Positions 1 through 7,496 of a stretch of 26,598 nt of DNA are shown here, one piece after another. The first letter of the stretch is position 1. The number at the start of each line of letters is the position of its first letter. The notes beneath the pieces were generated by a model. That model searched no databases. It saw nothing but the letters and a program-made list of their open reading frames with translations, and was not told where the DNA came from. Both the position numbers and the translations under genes were made by a program. Source of the stretch: Desulfuromusa sp. (GTDB taxonomy: Bacteria; Desulfobacterota; Desulfuromonadia; Desulfuromonadales; Geopsychrobacteraceae); contig JAOZOH010000038.1 of the NCBI GenBank assembly GCA_029933365.1, forward strand, positions 1 to 26,598, read 5' to 3'.

Positions 1-12
1 CTGCTCTTGTGC

Positions 13-41
13 TTGACAGTGTTGTGTGAACATGGCATAAG
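13..41 (+). promoter_or_regulatory. Predicted sigma70-type promoter of infA
   Basis: A perfect TTGACA at 13-18 is followed after exactly 17 bases by CATAAG at 36-41, which matches 4 of 6 bases of the -10 consensus. It lies about 45 bases ahead of the infA start codon and points towards it. It is inferred from sequence only; another AT-rich stretch at 60-67 is too close to the ribosome binding site to be a likely -10. Confidence 0.55.
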
Positions 42-87
42 AATCCATTATTTGGTTTGTAGATAATTTTATTTTTAGGAGGCACAG

Positions 88-306
88 TTGGCTAAAGAAG
101 AAGCAATAGAAGTTGAGGGAACTGTCGTAGAGCCATTACCAAATGCCATGTTTCGGGTCAAACTGGATAACGATCATGTCGTTTTGGCACACATTTCTGG
201 GAAAATGCGTAAATATTATATTCGGATTCTTCCTGGTGATCGCGTGACAGTTGAGTTATCCCCCTATGATTTGACCCGTGGTCGTATCACTTATCGAGCT
301 AAATAA
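88..306 (+). CDS. infA: Translation initiation factor IF-1
   Basis: IF-1 is a small cytoplasmic OB-fold protein that binds the A site of the 30S subunit with IF-2 and IF-3 during initiation. The product is 72 residues, the usual IF-1 length. It carries the family signature running from [16 protein letters not shown] near residue 9 to the C-terminal block with [14 protein letters not shown] and [11 protein letters not shown]. The start codon is TTG at 88, supported by a strong AGGAGG at 77-82 with normal spacing; no in-frame ATG could give the conserved N-terminus. It has its own predicted promoter (13-41) and is followed by a small hairpin (393-411) before leuS. The family call is very safe; the non-ATG start is the one unusual feature. 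Confidence 0.97.
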   Translation: MAKEEAIEVEGTVVEPLPNAMFRVKLDNDHVVLAHISGKMRKYYIRILPGDRVTVELSPYDLTRGRITYRAK

Positions 307-392
307 CCTGACAGCTTATAGTGATTCTGTTCGTTTCCGGGGCAGTAAAATATAGAGGTAGCTGATTGCCTCGATACTTTTTTTATAACGAT

Positions 393-411
393 ACCGGCTT
401 TGGCCGGTTTT
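393..411 (+). terminator. Possible weak terminator between infA and leuS
   Basis: ACCGGC (393-398) and GCCGGT (403-408) form a perfect 6-bp stem around a TTTG loop, ending in four T. The stem is GC-rich but short and the T-run is minimal, so partial termination or attenuation between infA and leuS is as likely as a full stop. A run of seven T at 378-384 precedes it, not follows it. Confidence 0.4.
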
Positions 412-436
412 CGTGTATATACTCGAATTTTGACAG

Positions 437-463
437 GTAACGGTGTTGCTTCCGTTACGGAGG
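437..463 (+). promoter_or_regulatory. Hairpin abutting the leuS ribosome binding site
   Basis: GTAACGG (437-443) and CCGTTAC (452-458) are perfect 7-base complements separated by an 8-base loop. The base after the stem begins the GGAGG Shine-Dalgarno of leuS (459-463), and ATG follows at 468. The stem leaves the SD single-stranded but directly stacked on it, so it could modulate leuS translation. The function is inference; there is no recognisable T-box or leader peptide. Confidence 0.4.
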
Positions 464-467
464 AATT

Positions 468-3026
468 ATGGAAAACCTGTACAATCCCAAAGATATCGAA
501 GCCAAATGGCAGCAACTCTGGCAGGAAAAACAGACTTTTTCTGCCTCTGTGGATAGTGCAAAAGAAAAATATTATCTGCTGGAAATGTTTCCCTATCCTT
601 CCGGTCGTATCCATATGGGTCACGTGCGTAACTATGCAATTGGCGACGTTGTGGCACGTTTTAAGCGGATGCAGGGGTTCAACGTTCTTCATCCGATGGG
701 TTGGGATGCTTTTGGGATGCCGGCTGAGAATGCAGCGATTGAACATGGTATTCATCCAGCTAAATGGACCTATGAAAATATTGACAGTATGCGGCACCAA
801 TTGAAAAGGATTGGTCTTTCCTACGATTGGAAACGTGAATTTGCGACCTGTGATGCCGATTATTATCGCTGGGAACAATTGGTTTTCCTGCAGATGTTTG
901 AACGGGGGTTGGCATATAAAAAGGGATCTTCTGTTAACTGGTGTGAAGATTGTCAAACGGTACTGGCCAACGAGCAGGTAGAAGATGGTTGTTGCTGGCG
1001 CTGCCATAATCTGGTTCAGCCAAAAGAATTGGAACAGTGGTTTTTTAAAATCACCGATTATGCAGATGAGCTTCTGGAGTGGACAGAGAAGCTTCCCGGC
1101 TGGCCTGAACGGGTCTTATCGATGCAGCGCAACTGGATCGGTAAAAGTCACGGTTGCGAAATCGAGTTTCCCATTGCTGAGCAGAATGAGAAAATCAAGG
1201 TTTTTACCACCCGCCCGGATACCTTGTTTGGGGCAACATTCATGAGCTTGGCTCCGGAACATCCTCAGGTTAAAACGTTAGTCACTGCTGAGCAGGAAGA
1301 GGCCGTTAACCAGTTTATGACTGCGGTGGAACGTCAGGATAAGGCTGATCGAACCAGTGGTGATCTGGAAAAAATTGGAATATTTACCGGTTCTTATTGC
1401 ATCAACCCCCTCAATGGGGAAAAAATTCCAATTTTTCTCGCCAATTTTGTCCTGATGGGTTATGGCACTGGGGCGGTTATGGCGGTTCCAGCCCATGATC
1501 AACGTGATTTTGAATTTGCGAAGAAATACCAGTTAACAATCCGGGTGGTTATTCAACCAGAGGGCGAAGCACTGGTTGCAGAGCAGCTGACCGAGGCTTT
1601 TACTGATGCCGGATTGTTGACGAACTCCGGTCAATTTAATGGTGTTGATAACGAGACGGCAAAAGAGCAGATAGCTACTTTCCTGGATGAACGCGGTGAA
1701 GGGCGCAAAACCGTCAATTACCGTTTGCGGGACTGGGGTGTTTCCCGACAGCGTTATTGGGGAACTCCTATTCCGATTATTTATTGCGACTCCTGTGGTA
1801 CCGTTCCGGTTCCTGAAGAAGACTTACCTGTGAAATTGCCCCTTGATGTTAAATTGACAGGCGAGGGTGGTTCTCCTCTTGCTCGACATCAGGAATTTCT
1901 GAATGTTAACTGTCCAAAATGTGGTCGTCCTGCCAAACGGGAGAGTGACACTTTTGATACTTTTGTTGAGAGTTCCTGGTATTTTGCCCGTTATACTTGC
2001 CCCGATTATACTGCTGGACCATTAGATAAAAAGGTTGCTAACTATTGGCTACCCATTGATCAGTATATTGGTGGGATTGAACATGCAGTGATGCACTTGC
2101 TCTACGCCCGTTTTTATACCAAAATTTTGCGTGACCTGGGGATGCTGGATGTTGATGAACCATTTACCAACTTACTGACTCAGGGAATGGTCTGCAAGGA
2201 AACCCAGCGGTGTCCAGAACATGGTTGGTTGTATCCTGAGCAGGTGATTGACGGGAAATGTGCTCTTTGCGGTCAACCTGTGGAGTTTGGGCGCACCGAA
2301 AAAATGAGCAAGTCGAAAAAAAATGTTGTCGATCCGAACCAACTGATTGATCAATACGGTGCCGATACTGCGCGGCTATTTTCCCTATTTGCAGCACCAC
2401 CAGAAAAGGACCTGGAATGGAACGAGCAGGGGGTCGAGGGGTGTTACCGTTTTCTTAACCGGGTCTGGAGATCCGTCAGTGAGAATCTGGAACTGATAAC
2501 GGCAACAACGGATATCCCTGATCATGTTTCAGGAGAAGCGGCAGCACTTCGGCGTAAAACCCATCAGACAATCAAAAAAGTGAGTGAAGATGTTGATGAC
2601 CGATTCCATTTCAATACTGCCATTGCTGCAGTCATGGAGTTGGTCAACGCAATCTATTCTTTCAAATCCCGGCGGGAAAGCCCTGAGATATTGCGTGAAG
2701 CCCTCGAAACAGTTGTCCGCTTACTGAATCCGTTTGTGCCGCATATCTGTGAGGAACTCTGGCAATTGCTGGGACATCAGCAGAGTGTCGAAACTTCAGG
2801 CTGGCCTGCATGGGATGAAACTGCTTTAGTTGCGGATGAGATCACTTTGGTCGTTCAGGTGAATGGGAAGGTTCGTGGCAAGGTTACAGTTGCTGTCGAT
2901 GCTGATAAGTCAGCAATCGAAACGGAGGCTCTCGCTGAACCTAATGTGCAACGATTTATTGAAGGTAAAGAGGTGCGTAAGGTTGTTGTGGTTCCTGGGC
3001 GTTTAATTAACATTGTGGTGTCCTGA
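468..3026 (+). CDS. leuS: Leucyl-tRNA synthetase
   Basis: Class Ia aminoacyl-tRNA synthetase that charges tRNA-Leu with leucine in the cytoplasm. At 852 residues it is of normal length. The HIGH-type motif reads HMGH at residues 49-52 and the KMSKS loop is intact at 612-616. Between them is the CP1 editing domain with the [11 protein letters not shown] threonine-rich motif, and Cys clusters (CEDC and CWRC near 160-180, later CxxC pairs) fit the zinc-binding insertions of bacterial LeuRS. The C-terminal anticodon-binding and appended domains are complete. The ATG at 468 has GGAGG just upstream. The stop codon TGA overlaps the ATG of lptE by one base (TGATG), implying translational coupling. 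I see no defect in the gene. Confidence 0.98.
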   Translation: MENLYNPKDIEAKWQQLWQEKQTFSASVDSAKEKYYLLEMFPYPSGRIHMGHVRNYAIGDVVARFKRMQGFNVLHPMGWDAFGMPAENAAIEHGIHPAKWTYENIDSMRHQLKRIGLSYDWKREFATCDADYYRWEQLVFLQMFERGLAYKKGSSVNWCEDCQTVLANEQVEDGCCWRCHNLVQPKELEQWFFKITDYADELLEWTEKLPGWPERVLSMQRNWIGKSHGCEIEFPIAEQNEKIKVFTTRPDTLFGATFMSLAPEHPQVKTLVTAEQEEAVNQFMTAVERQDKADRTSGDLEKIGIFTGSYCINPLNGEKIPIFLANFVLMGYGTGAVMAVPAHDQRDFEFAKKYQLTIRVVIQPEGEALVAEQLTEAFTDAGLLTNSGQFNGVDNETAKEQIATFLDERGEGRKTVNYRLRDWGVSRQRYWGTPIPIIYCDSCGTVPVPEEDLPVKLPLDVKLTGEGGSPLARHQEFLNVNCPKCGRPAKRESDTFDTFVESSWYFARYTCPDYTAGPLDKKVANYWLPIDQYIGGIEHAVMHLLYARFYTKILRDLGMLDVDEPFTNLLTQGMVCKETQRCPEHGWLYPEQVIDGKCALCGQPVEFGRTEKMSKSKKNVVDPNQLIDQYGADTARLFSLFAAPPEKDLEWNEQGVEGCYRFLNRVWRSVSENLELITATTDIPDHVSGEAAALRRKTHQTIKKVSEDVDDRFHFNTAIAAVMELVNAIYSFKSRRESPEILREALETVVRLLNPFVPHICEELWQLLGHQQSVETSGWPAWDETALVADEITLVVQVNGKVRGKVTVAVDADKSAIETEALAEPNVQRFIEGKEVRKVVVVPGRLINIVVS

Positions 3027-3532
3027 TGCGATTTCTTATCATCTTTTTTTTGCTGAGTTGCTTGATGGGGTGTGGTTATCACTTTCCCGGACAGTCAGGT
3101 GCTTTGCCTGAGGGAGTTGAAAAGCTCTATATTCCGCTATTTATCAATAAGACCGCTGAACCGCAACTGGAGTCTAAAATGACCAGTCGGGTCAGTGAAG
3201 TGTTTTCACGCAATAGTAAAATTTCTCAAGTTGAGAAACCAATATCTGCTGAGGCCGTCTTATTGGGAACTGTTCGGGATTATACAACCCGGGCTCTTTC
3301 TTACAATAGTGCTGACAATATTGGTGAATATCGCTCGACAATGGTTGTTGATGTGGTATTACAACAGGTTGAGACTGAGCGTCCCCTTTGGCAGGGGACA
3401 ATCAGCTGGAGTACTGAATATAGTGCCAGCGAAGATAAAAACCTCCAGGAGGACCTGGAGCGACAGGCCATAGATGAGATAACATTGCGCTTGGCAGAGG
3501 AAATCCTTTATCAACTACTTGATGATTTTTGA
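3026..3532 (+). CDS. lptE: LPS-assembly lipoprotein LptE
   Basis: LptE is the outer-membrane lipoprotein that plugs the LptD barrel and is needed to place lipopolysaccharide in the outer leaflet. The 168-residue product starts with a basic residue, a hydrophobic stretch (residues 3-13) and a lipobox LMGC with the lipidated cysteine at residue 16. It continues with the typical GYHF segment and a conserved block around IPLFINKT. The remainder fits the LptE/RlpB fold, although this family is poorly conserved, so the call rests on the lipobox, size, the N-terminal signature and location between leuS and holA, a conserved arrangement in many Gram-negatives. Its start overlaps the leuS stop; holA starts 3 bases after its stop. 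Confidence 0.9.
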   Translation: MRFLIIFFLLSCLMGCGYHFPGQSGALPEGVEKLYIPLFINKTAEPQLESKMTSRVSEVFSRNSKISQVEKPISAEAVLLGTVRDYTTRALSYNSADNIGEYRSTMVVDVVLQQVETERPLWQGTISWSTEYSASEDKNLQEDLERQAIDEITLRLAEEILYQLLDDF

Positions 3533-3535
3533 TCT

Positions 3536-4534
3536 ATGAATGCTGCTGATCTGTATCGTAAGTTGCGTTCAAATCAGGTTCCTGCACTTATTTTTCTCTG
3601 TGGGCAGGAACCTTATCTTGTCCAGCAAGCGGCACGTTCAGTCAGGCAAGCGGTTCTAGCCGAAGAAAAGGACGACTTTAACGATAATCAGTTCTACGGG
3701 AAAGAGTCCGCAGCAGAGGATATTCTTGAAGCAGCACTGACTTTCCCCGTTTTTGCCAAAAAAAGGCTGGTGACGGTTAAGGACGCGCACCAACTGCCAG
3801 CCGCTGAACTAGAAAAATTACTTCCTTATCTGCAAAATCCAGTCCCAGAAACCTGCCTGTTATTTATTGCCGGTAAAATTGACAACCGCCGTAAGTTTTT
3901 TCAAGAATTTAAAAAAAGCGGCGTTCTAGTTGAGTTTAAACCACTGTCCGATAGAGAAATTCCCCAATATATTCGTGATTCACTCAATCAGCGGGATGTC
4001 AAAATTTCTGCGGATGCGGTGGATCTTTTTTGTTCGATGGTGGGTGGAAATTTACATGAAGTTCATGCAGAACTGGATAAGTTGCTAACGTATGTCGGGA
4101 CTGCCACTCTGATTGATATTAAGGATGTTCAGGCCGTTGTTTCCAGGGGACGGGCAGAAAATGTTTTTGCTTTGGGAAATGCTGTCGGTCGTGGAGATAC
4201 TGCAAAAGCGTTGGTCCTGACTATGCGGCTCAGTGCAGCGGGAGAAGCACCATTGAAGATTCTTTCTCTGCTGGTCAGACATTTTCGACAGCTTTGGAAG
4301 GTTCGTGAATTGCAGGTGCAAAAATATCCAGTTAAAGAGATTGCAAAGATTTCTGGAGTTCCCTTTTTTGTTGTTGACGGCTTAATTCAACAAGGGAAGA
4401 AGTTCTCGCGTCATGATTTTTACCGCGCTCATGAACTGTTTCTTGAGACTGATCTTGCAATGAAATCGAGTGGAGCCGATGCGGGAGCATTATTGGATCA
4501 TCTGATCTTACGTTTAGTTATGAAAGATTCTTGA
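3536..4534 (+). CDS. holA: DNA polymerase III delta subunit
   Basis: HolA is the delta subunit of the clamp loader; it opens the beta sliding clamp. The 332-residue length is typical. The N-terminal segment with LIFLCGQEPYLV (about residues 17-28) is characteristic of the family. The middle has the GGNLHEVHAELDKLLTY motif, followed by the C-terminal helical collar with the segment RHFRQLWKVRELQ. No Walker A motif is expected, as delta is a non-ATPase AAA+ relative. The start ATG is 3 bases downstream of the lptE stop, consistent with a leuS-lptE-holA transcription unit, which ends at the hairpin that follows. Confidence 0.95.
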   Translation: MNAADLYRKLRSNQVPALIFLCGQEPYLVQQAARSVRQAVLAEEKDDFNDNQFYGKESAAEDILEAALTFPVFAKKRLVTVKDAHQLPAAELEKLLPYLQNPVPETCLLFIAGKIDNRRKFFQEFKKSGVLVEFKPLSDREIPQYIRDSLNQRDVKISADAVDLFCSMVGGNLHEVHAELDKLLTYVGTATLIDIKDVQAVVSRGRAENVFALGNAVGRGDTAKALVLTMRLSAAGEAPLKILSLLVRHFRQLWKVRELQVQKYPVKEIAKISGVPFFVVDGLIQQGKKFSRHDFYRAHELFLETDLAMKSSGADAGALLDHLILRLVMKDS

Positions 4535-4538
4535 AAGG

Positions 4539-4568
4539 AAAGGGGACGGTGTGCCCGCCCCCTTTTTA
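4539..4568 (+). terminator. Rho-independent terminator after holA (possibly bidirectional)
   Basis: The stem pairs AAAGGGG-A-CGG (4539-4549) with CCG-C-CCCCTTT (4555-4565) around a TGTGC loop, with a single A/C mismatch, and runs into TTTTT. It lies between the converging ends of holA (+) and rpsT (-). Read from the minus strand it also has a T-rich tail (TTTCAA), so it may serve both genes, more strongly the plus strand. Confidence 0.8.
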
Positions 4569-4575
4569 TAGATAT

Positions 4576-4839
4576 TTAAGCAAGCGTATTGACCAGTTTG
4601 TTTAACCGGGAGATTTTACGGCTGGCAGTTGCTTTATGAATAACCCCTTTAGTCGCAGTTCTGTCGATGTAGGGGACAGCTTTTGCGAGAGCCGCTTGTG
4701 CTGCTTCTTTATCTTCTGCAATAACTGCTTCGCGAACCTGCTTAACCAGATTACGCATGGTTGAGCGGACACGGGTATTGCGTGCTCTTATGATGGTATT
4801 TTGCCGATTACGTTTTGCTGCTGATTTATGATTGGCCAC
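4576..4839 (-). CDS. rpsT: Small ribosomal subunit protein S20
   Basis: S20 binds 16S rRNA early in 30S assembly. The product is 87 residues, basic and mostly helical, beginning MANHKSAAKRNRQ, the classic S20 N-terminus. Conserved blocks include NTRVRSTMRNLVK and the C-terminal KGVIHKATASRKISRLNK. The start is GTG (4837-4839), set by AAGGAG on the minus strand at 4848-4853 and by the conserved N-terminus. It is a monocistronic gene with its own strong promoter (4889-4917), lying convergent to holA and divergent from murJ. The position next to holA and murJ is common in proteobacteria. Confidence 0.97.
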   Translation of the reverse strand: MANHKSAAKRNRQNTIIRARNTRVRSTMRNLVKQVREAVIAEDKEAAQAALAKAVPYIDRTATKGVIHKATASRKISRLNKLVNTLA

Positions 4840-4888
4840 GAAATGTTCTCCTTGTTTATGGATAATTACTTGGTTTCAAAGTGCCGCG

Positions 4889-4917
4889 ATAATAGTGGGC
4901 AATGTCTCTCTCGTCAA
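4889..4917 (-). promoter_or_regulatory. Strong predicted promoter of rpsT with UP-like element
   Basis: On the minus strand TTGACG (4912-4917) is followed by a 17-base spacer and TATTAT (4889-4894), each 5 of 6 to the sigma70 consensus. Immediately upstream of the -35 (4921-4947 on the plus-strand numbering) the DNA is almost pure A/T, as expected for an UP element of a ribosomal-protein promoter. Confidence 0.75.
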
Positions 4918-4925
4918 GTTAGAAA

Positions 4926-4939
4926 ATAATAATTATTAT
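4926..4939. other. 14-bp AT palindrome between rpsT and murJ
   Basis: ATAATAATTATTAT is a perfect 14-bp palindrome centred about 15 bases upstream of the rpsT -35 box and about 65 bases upstream of the murJ start. It coincides with the UP-element position of rpsT, which is the simplest explanation. An operator role for the divergent pair is possible but unsupported. Confidence 0.5.
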
Positions 4940-4998
4940 GAAAATATCACGCATCTTCGTACTGTTATGTGATGTTTTTGAAGGATTAAAAAATCTGA

Positions 4999-6561
4999 AT
5001 GACTGAGAAGAAAAAAATAGCTGCTGCAACCATGGCCATGGCCTCAGCGACTTCACTAAGTCGAATCGCAGGTCTGGCACGTGATATTGTTGTGGCGCGA
5101 CTGTTTGGTGCGGGGATGATGACAGATGCCTTCTTCATGGCATTCACTATTCCGAATCTATTACGCCGTTTTTTTGGCGAAGGCTCCATGACAGCCGCTT
5201 TTGTCCCGATATTTTCTGAAGTTTTTCATCAGCGGGGTGAAAAAGAAGCGCAACAGTTAGCTAACCGTTGTGTCAGCTTGCTACTAGTCATTATGTTAGT
5301 TGTGGTGTCGTTAGGAGTTCTCTTCTCTCCCTGGATTGTTCAGGGGATTGGTTATGGTTTTGGTCAGGTTGCCGGTAAGTTACAATTGACAGATCAACTG
5401 AACCGGATCATGTTTCCCTATATTGGATTTGTCTCAATACTCGCCTTGCTGACCGGTATCTTAAATGTCCGCGGCCATTTCTTTGTTCCATCTCTGTCGC
5501 CACTATTTTTGAATCTGGCAATGATCCTCAGCGCATTAACCATGGGTCATTTGTTTGCACAACCGATTTATGCACTGGCAATAGGGGTGTTATTGGGGGG
5601 GCTTGTACAGCTGCTGATTCAATTTCCGGTTCTATGTCGCTATCATATTCGTTTAAGACTGGATTTTAATTTCCGGGGTGATGCCAATTTACGCAGGATT
5701 ATGACCCTCATGTTGCCCGGAATAGCCGGTGTTGCCATCTATCAGATTAATATCATTGTGACCCGGTTGCTCGCTTCTTTTCTTCCTGAAGGGAGTGTTT
5801 CATATCTTTATTATGGGCAACGATTATTTGAGTTTCCGCAGGGGATTTTTATTGTTTCCCTTGCTCAGGCCGCCTTGCCAATGATGAGTCGTCAGGTTGC
5901 TGAAGATAACCAGGAAGGGTTACGGCAGTCGTTAACCTTTGCCATGACCCTGATTACACTATTTACCCTCCCTGCTATTGTGGGACTGATAGTTTGCGCT
6001 AAGCCGATTTATTCAGTGTTTTTTCTGGGTGGTGAATTTGATGTGATAGCCCTTGAAAATACGGCTCTGGCATTGATTTGTTATGCTCCAGGGTTGATGT
6101 TTGTTGGCTATAGTCGGATTGCCGCACAAACTTTTTATGCCCTGAAAGATACCAGGACTCCGGTTCAGATTTCATTCTGGACGCTGCTGGTTAATCTGGT
6201 TTTGGGTGTAATTTTGATGCAGTTCTTTGGGTTTGTTGGGTTGGCAATCGCTTTGACTGTGGCTTCCATGTTCAACGCTCTTATGTTGATCTTACTGTTG
6301 CAGAGGAAGGTAGGCACCTTTTTCAAGAAGGCTCTCTATGCTCCAATGTTAAAGGTGATACCTGCCTGTGTGCTGATGGCGCTGGTTGTTTTCTCCCTTC
6401 TGCATACAGTGGATTGGTTGCAAGATGGTTTATTGTTGAATAAGTCTCTTGTCTTGTCTGCTGCTGTTATCGTTGGTGCGTTGATTTATTTTGGTTGCTG
6501 TTATTTATTTAAAGTGAAAGAGGTACACCAGGGTTGGGAACTCTTGCGTCGAAAAAAATAA
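4999..6561 (+). CDS. murJ: Lipid II flippase MurJ (MviN family)
   Basis: MurJ is the polytopic inner-membrane MOP-superfamily protein that flips lipid II to the periplasm for peptidoglycan synthesis. The 520-residue length and many hydrophobic segments fit the 14-helix fold. The N-terminal region with RIAGLARDIVVARLFGAG, followed by TDAFFMAFTIPNLLRRFFGEGS (family signature near residues 36-57), is diagnostic, including the conserved arginines of the lipid II cavity. AAGGA lies 13 bases before the ATG, a rather long spacing. The gene is divergent from rpsT and appears monocistronic. No clear terminator follows; only a weak ATAAGG/CCTTAT stem at 6558-6580, overlapping the stop codon. Confidence 0.96.
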   Translation: MTEKKKIAAATMAMASATSLSRIAGLARDIVVARLFGAGMMTDAFFMAFTIPNLLRRFFGEGSMTAAFVPIFSEVFHQRGEKEAQQLANRCVSLLLVIMLVVVSLGVLFSPWIVQGIGYGFGQVAGKLQLTDQLNRIMFPYIGFVSILALLTGILNVRGHFFVPSLSPLFLNLAMILSALTMGHLFAQPIYALAIGVLLGGLVQLLIQFPVLCRYHIRLRLDFNFRGDANLRRIMTLMLPGIAGVAIYQINIIVTRLLASFLPEGSVSYLYYGQRLFEFPQGIFIVSLAQAALPMMSRQVAEDNQEGLRQSLTFAMTLITLFTLPAIVGLIVCAKPIYSVFFLGGEFDVIALENTALALICYAPGLMFVGYSRIAAQTFYALKDTRTPVQISFWTLLVNLVLGVILMQFFGFVGLAIALTVASMFNALMLILLLQRKVGTFFKKALYAPMLKVIPACVLMALVVFSLLHTVDWLQDGLLLNKSLVLSAAVIVGALIYFGCCYLFKVKEVHQGWELLRRKK

Positions 6562-6835
6562 GGACAACCTTCAACCTTATGAAAACCGAGGATTAAAAAA
6601 ATATGCTGGTTATCCATTTGACTCCACCTGAAAGGAAAGCAGGTTAAACGCACCGGTTGACCAGAAAACCTTTAAAACAATGAGATAGCCAGCAAGACGC
6701 CAAGTTCTCCAAAATAGTCAAAAGCCCATAAATTGTTTCTGTTTTTAAATCAAGACAGAATTTTAAGCTTCTCTTGGTGCTCTTGGCGTCTTGCTGGCAG
6801 ATTAGTTGAGTGAACTAGATAACTAGAAAAAATAT
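6562..6835. other. Intergenic region between convergent murJ and fxsA
   Basis: No open frame of substance is seen in these 274 bases. Apart from the inverted-repeat element at 6688-6798 there are only short stems: ATAAGG/CCTTAT at the murJ stop and ACCTG/CAGGT near 6630-6648. None has a T-run, so no canonical terminator can be named for murJ or fxsA. Confidence 0.6.
6688..6798. repeat. 111-bp element with 17-bp terminal inverted repeats
   Basis: GCCAGCAAGACGCCAAG (6688-6704) is repeated as its exact reverse complement at 6782-6798. Inside are a nested TTCTGT/ACAGAA pair (6737-6742 and 6755-6760) and a degenerate copy of the right-arm core (CTTGGTGCT at 6773-6781). The core CTTGGCGTCTTG resembles an intergenic repeat I recall from deltaproteobacterial genomes, possibly REP-like. 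No coding capacity and no obvious target-site duplication were seen. The inverted repeat is certain; its class is inference. Confidence 0.75.
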
Positions 6836-7228
6836 TTAGTGTTGACGAAAATGGATCTCACCCCGTTGAATTTTAAGATCCAACCATTTTTTCAGCCAAA
6901 TTTTAAAAAATTGTCTGGTGGCTGGAGTCAGCAGACAGAAGCCAAACAGATCTGTACAGAAGCCCGGAGTCAAGAGTAACAGACCACCAGCTAAAATCAT
7001 TGCTCCATCCATCATTTCTTCAGCTGGAATCCGTCCCTGATTCAGATCCGTTTGAATCCGATTAATTAAATTAAAACCCTGGCTTCTGGCCAGATAAGCA
7101 CCGGCGATTCCGGTTAGTAAAATCATCCCAATGGTTGGAAATACACCGATTTGCCGGCCTGCTTCTATCAATACATATAACTCAATTATTGGCACCACTG
7201 TGAACACTATTAGGAGTTTTATAAACAT
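6836..7228 (-). CDS. fxsA: FxsA family membrane protein
   Basis: FxsA is a small inner-membrane protein; in E. coli its overproduction relieves F-plasmid exclusion of phage T7, but its normal function is not established. The 130-residue product has the family start with an N-terminal hydrophobic helix (residues 2-20) containing the VPIIELYVLI segment. A GxxPTIGMILLTGIAGAYLAR-type helix follows (about 28-48), then the region EEMMDGAMILAGGLLLLTPGF (about 70-90), and a basic tail. A GAAAGG precedes the ATG. It is on the minus strand downstream of mazG with a 268-base gap, so an independent promoter is likely, though none is convincing by eye. It converges on murJ across the inverted-repeat element. 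Confidence 0.9.
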   Translation of the reverse strand: MFIKLLIVFTVVPIIELYVLIEAGRQIGVFPTIGMILLTGIAGAYLARSQGFNLINRIQTDLNQGRIPAEEMMDGAMILAGGLLLLTPGFCTDLFGFCLLTPATRQFFKIWLKKWLDLKIQRGEIHFRQH

Positions 7229-7496
7229 CTGCGAAACCTTTCATAAGAAATAATAAATTATCTATAAGAGTTATATGGTATTTTTATTATCGGCTCTCAT
7301 TTAGAACTAAGTTATTGAAAATACAGTAGAAATAAACTGCTTAAAAAGTAGGCAAATTGTTGGTGTGGGCTTCTTCTAGTGTGTCGTTGCTATTTTCAAC
7401 AGCTTTATCACCAACTTTTCAACAGTCTGTGTTGATGGGTTATAAAAACTATTATTTTTCACGAACTTTGCAATTTATGACCTGAAAAGAATTCTT
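7229..7496. other. Intergenic region between mazG and fxsA with short repeats
   Basis: These 268 AT-rich bases hold no plausible gene. Visible structure: TTTTCAACAG occurs twice (7393-7402 and 7416-7425), 23 bp apart. GTTGGTG (7359-7365) is complementary to CACCAAC (7409-7415). A TGTTG at 7430-7434 inverts the CAACA core. It probably carries the fxsA promoter and mazG 3' region, but I cannot assign exact boxes. Confidence 0.5.

Noticed and set aside
430..458. TTGACA at 430-435 as a leuS promoter
   Set aside because: The base position for a -10 at 16-18 bp holds CGTTAC-like sequence that is part of the hairpin; there is no acceptable -10.
291..1007. Long minus-strand open frame (238 codons) opposite leuS
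   Set aside because: It lies antisense to the well-supported leuS, has no recognisable domain or ribosome binding site, and its composition follows the antisense of leuS codons.
4924..4945. Fur-box-like sequence at the AT palindrome
   Set aside because: Similarity to the Fur consensus is explained by A/T content; the neighbouring genes are not iron-related and the site fits an UP element better.
7393..7440. Replication-origin-like cluster (TTATCACCA, TTTTCAACA repeats)
   Set aside because: TTATCACCA differs from the DnaA box consensus at two central positions, only one copy is present, and no dnaA, dnaN or gidA neighbour is seen.
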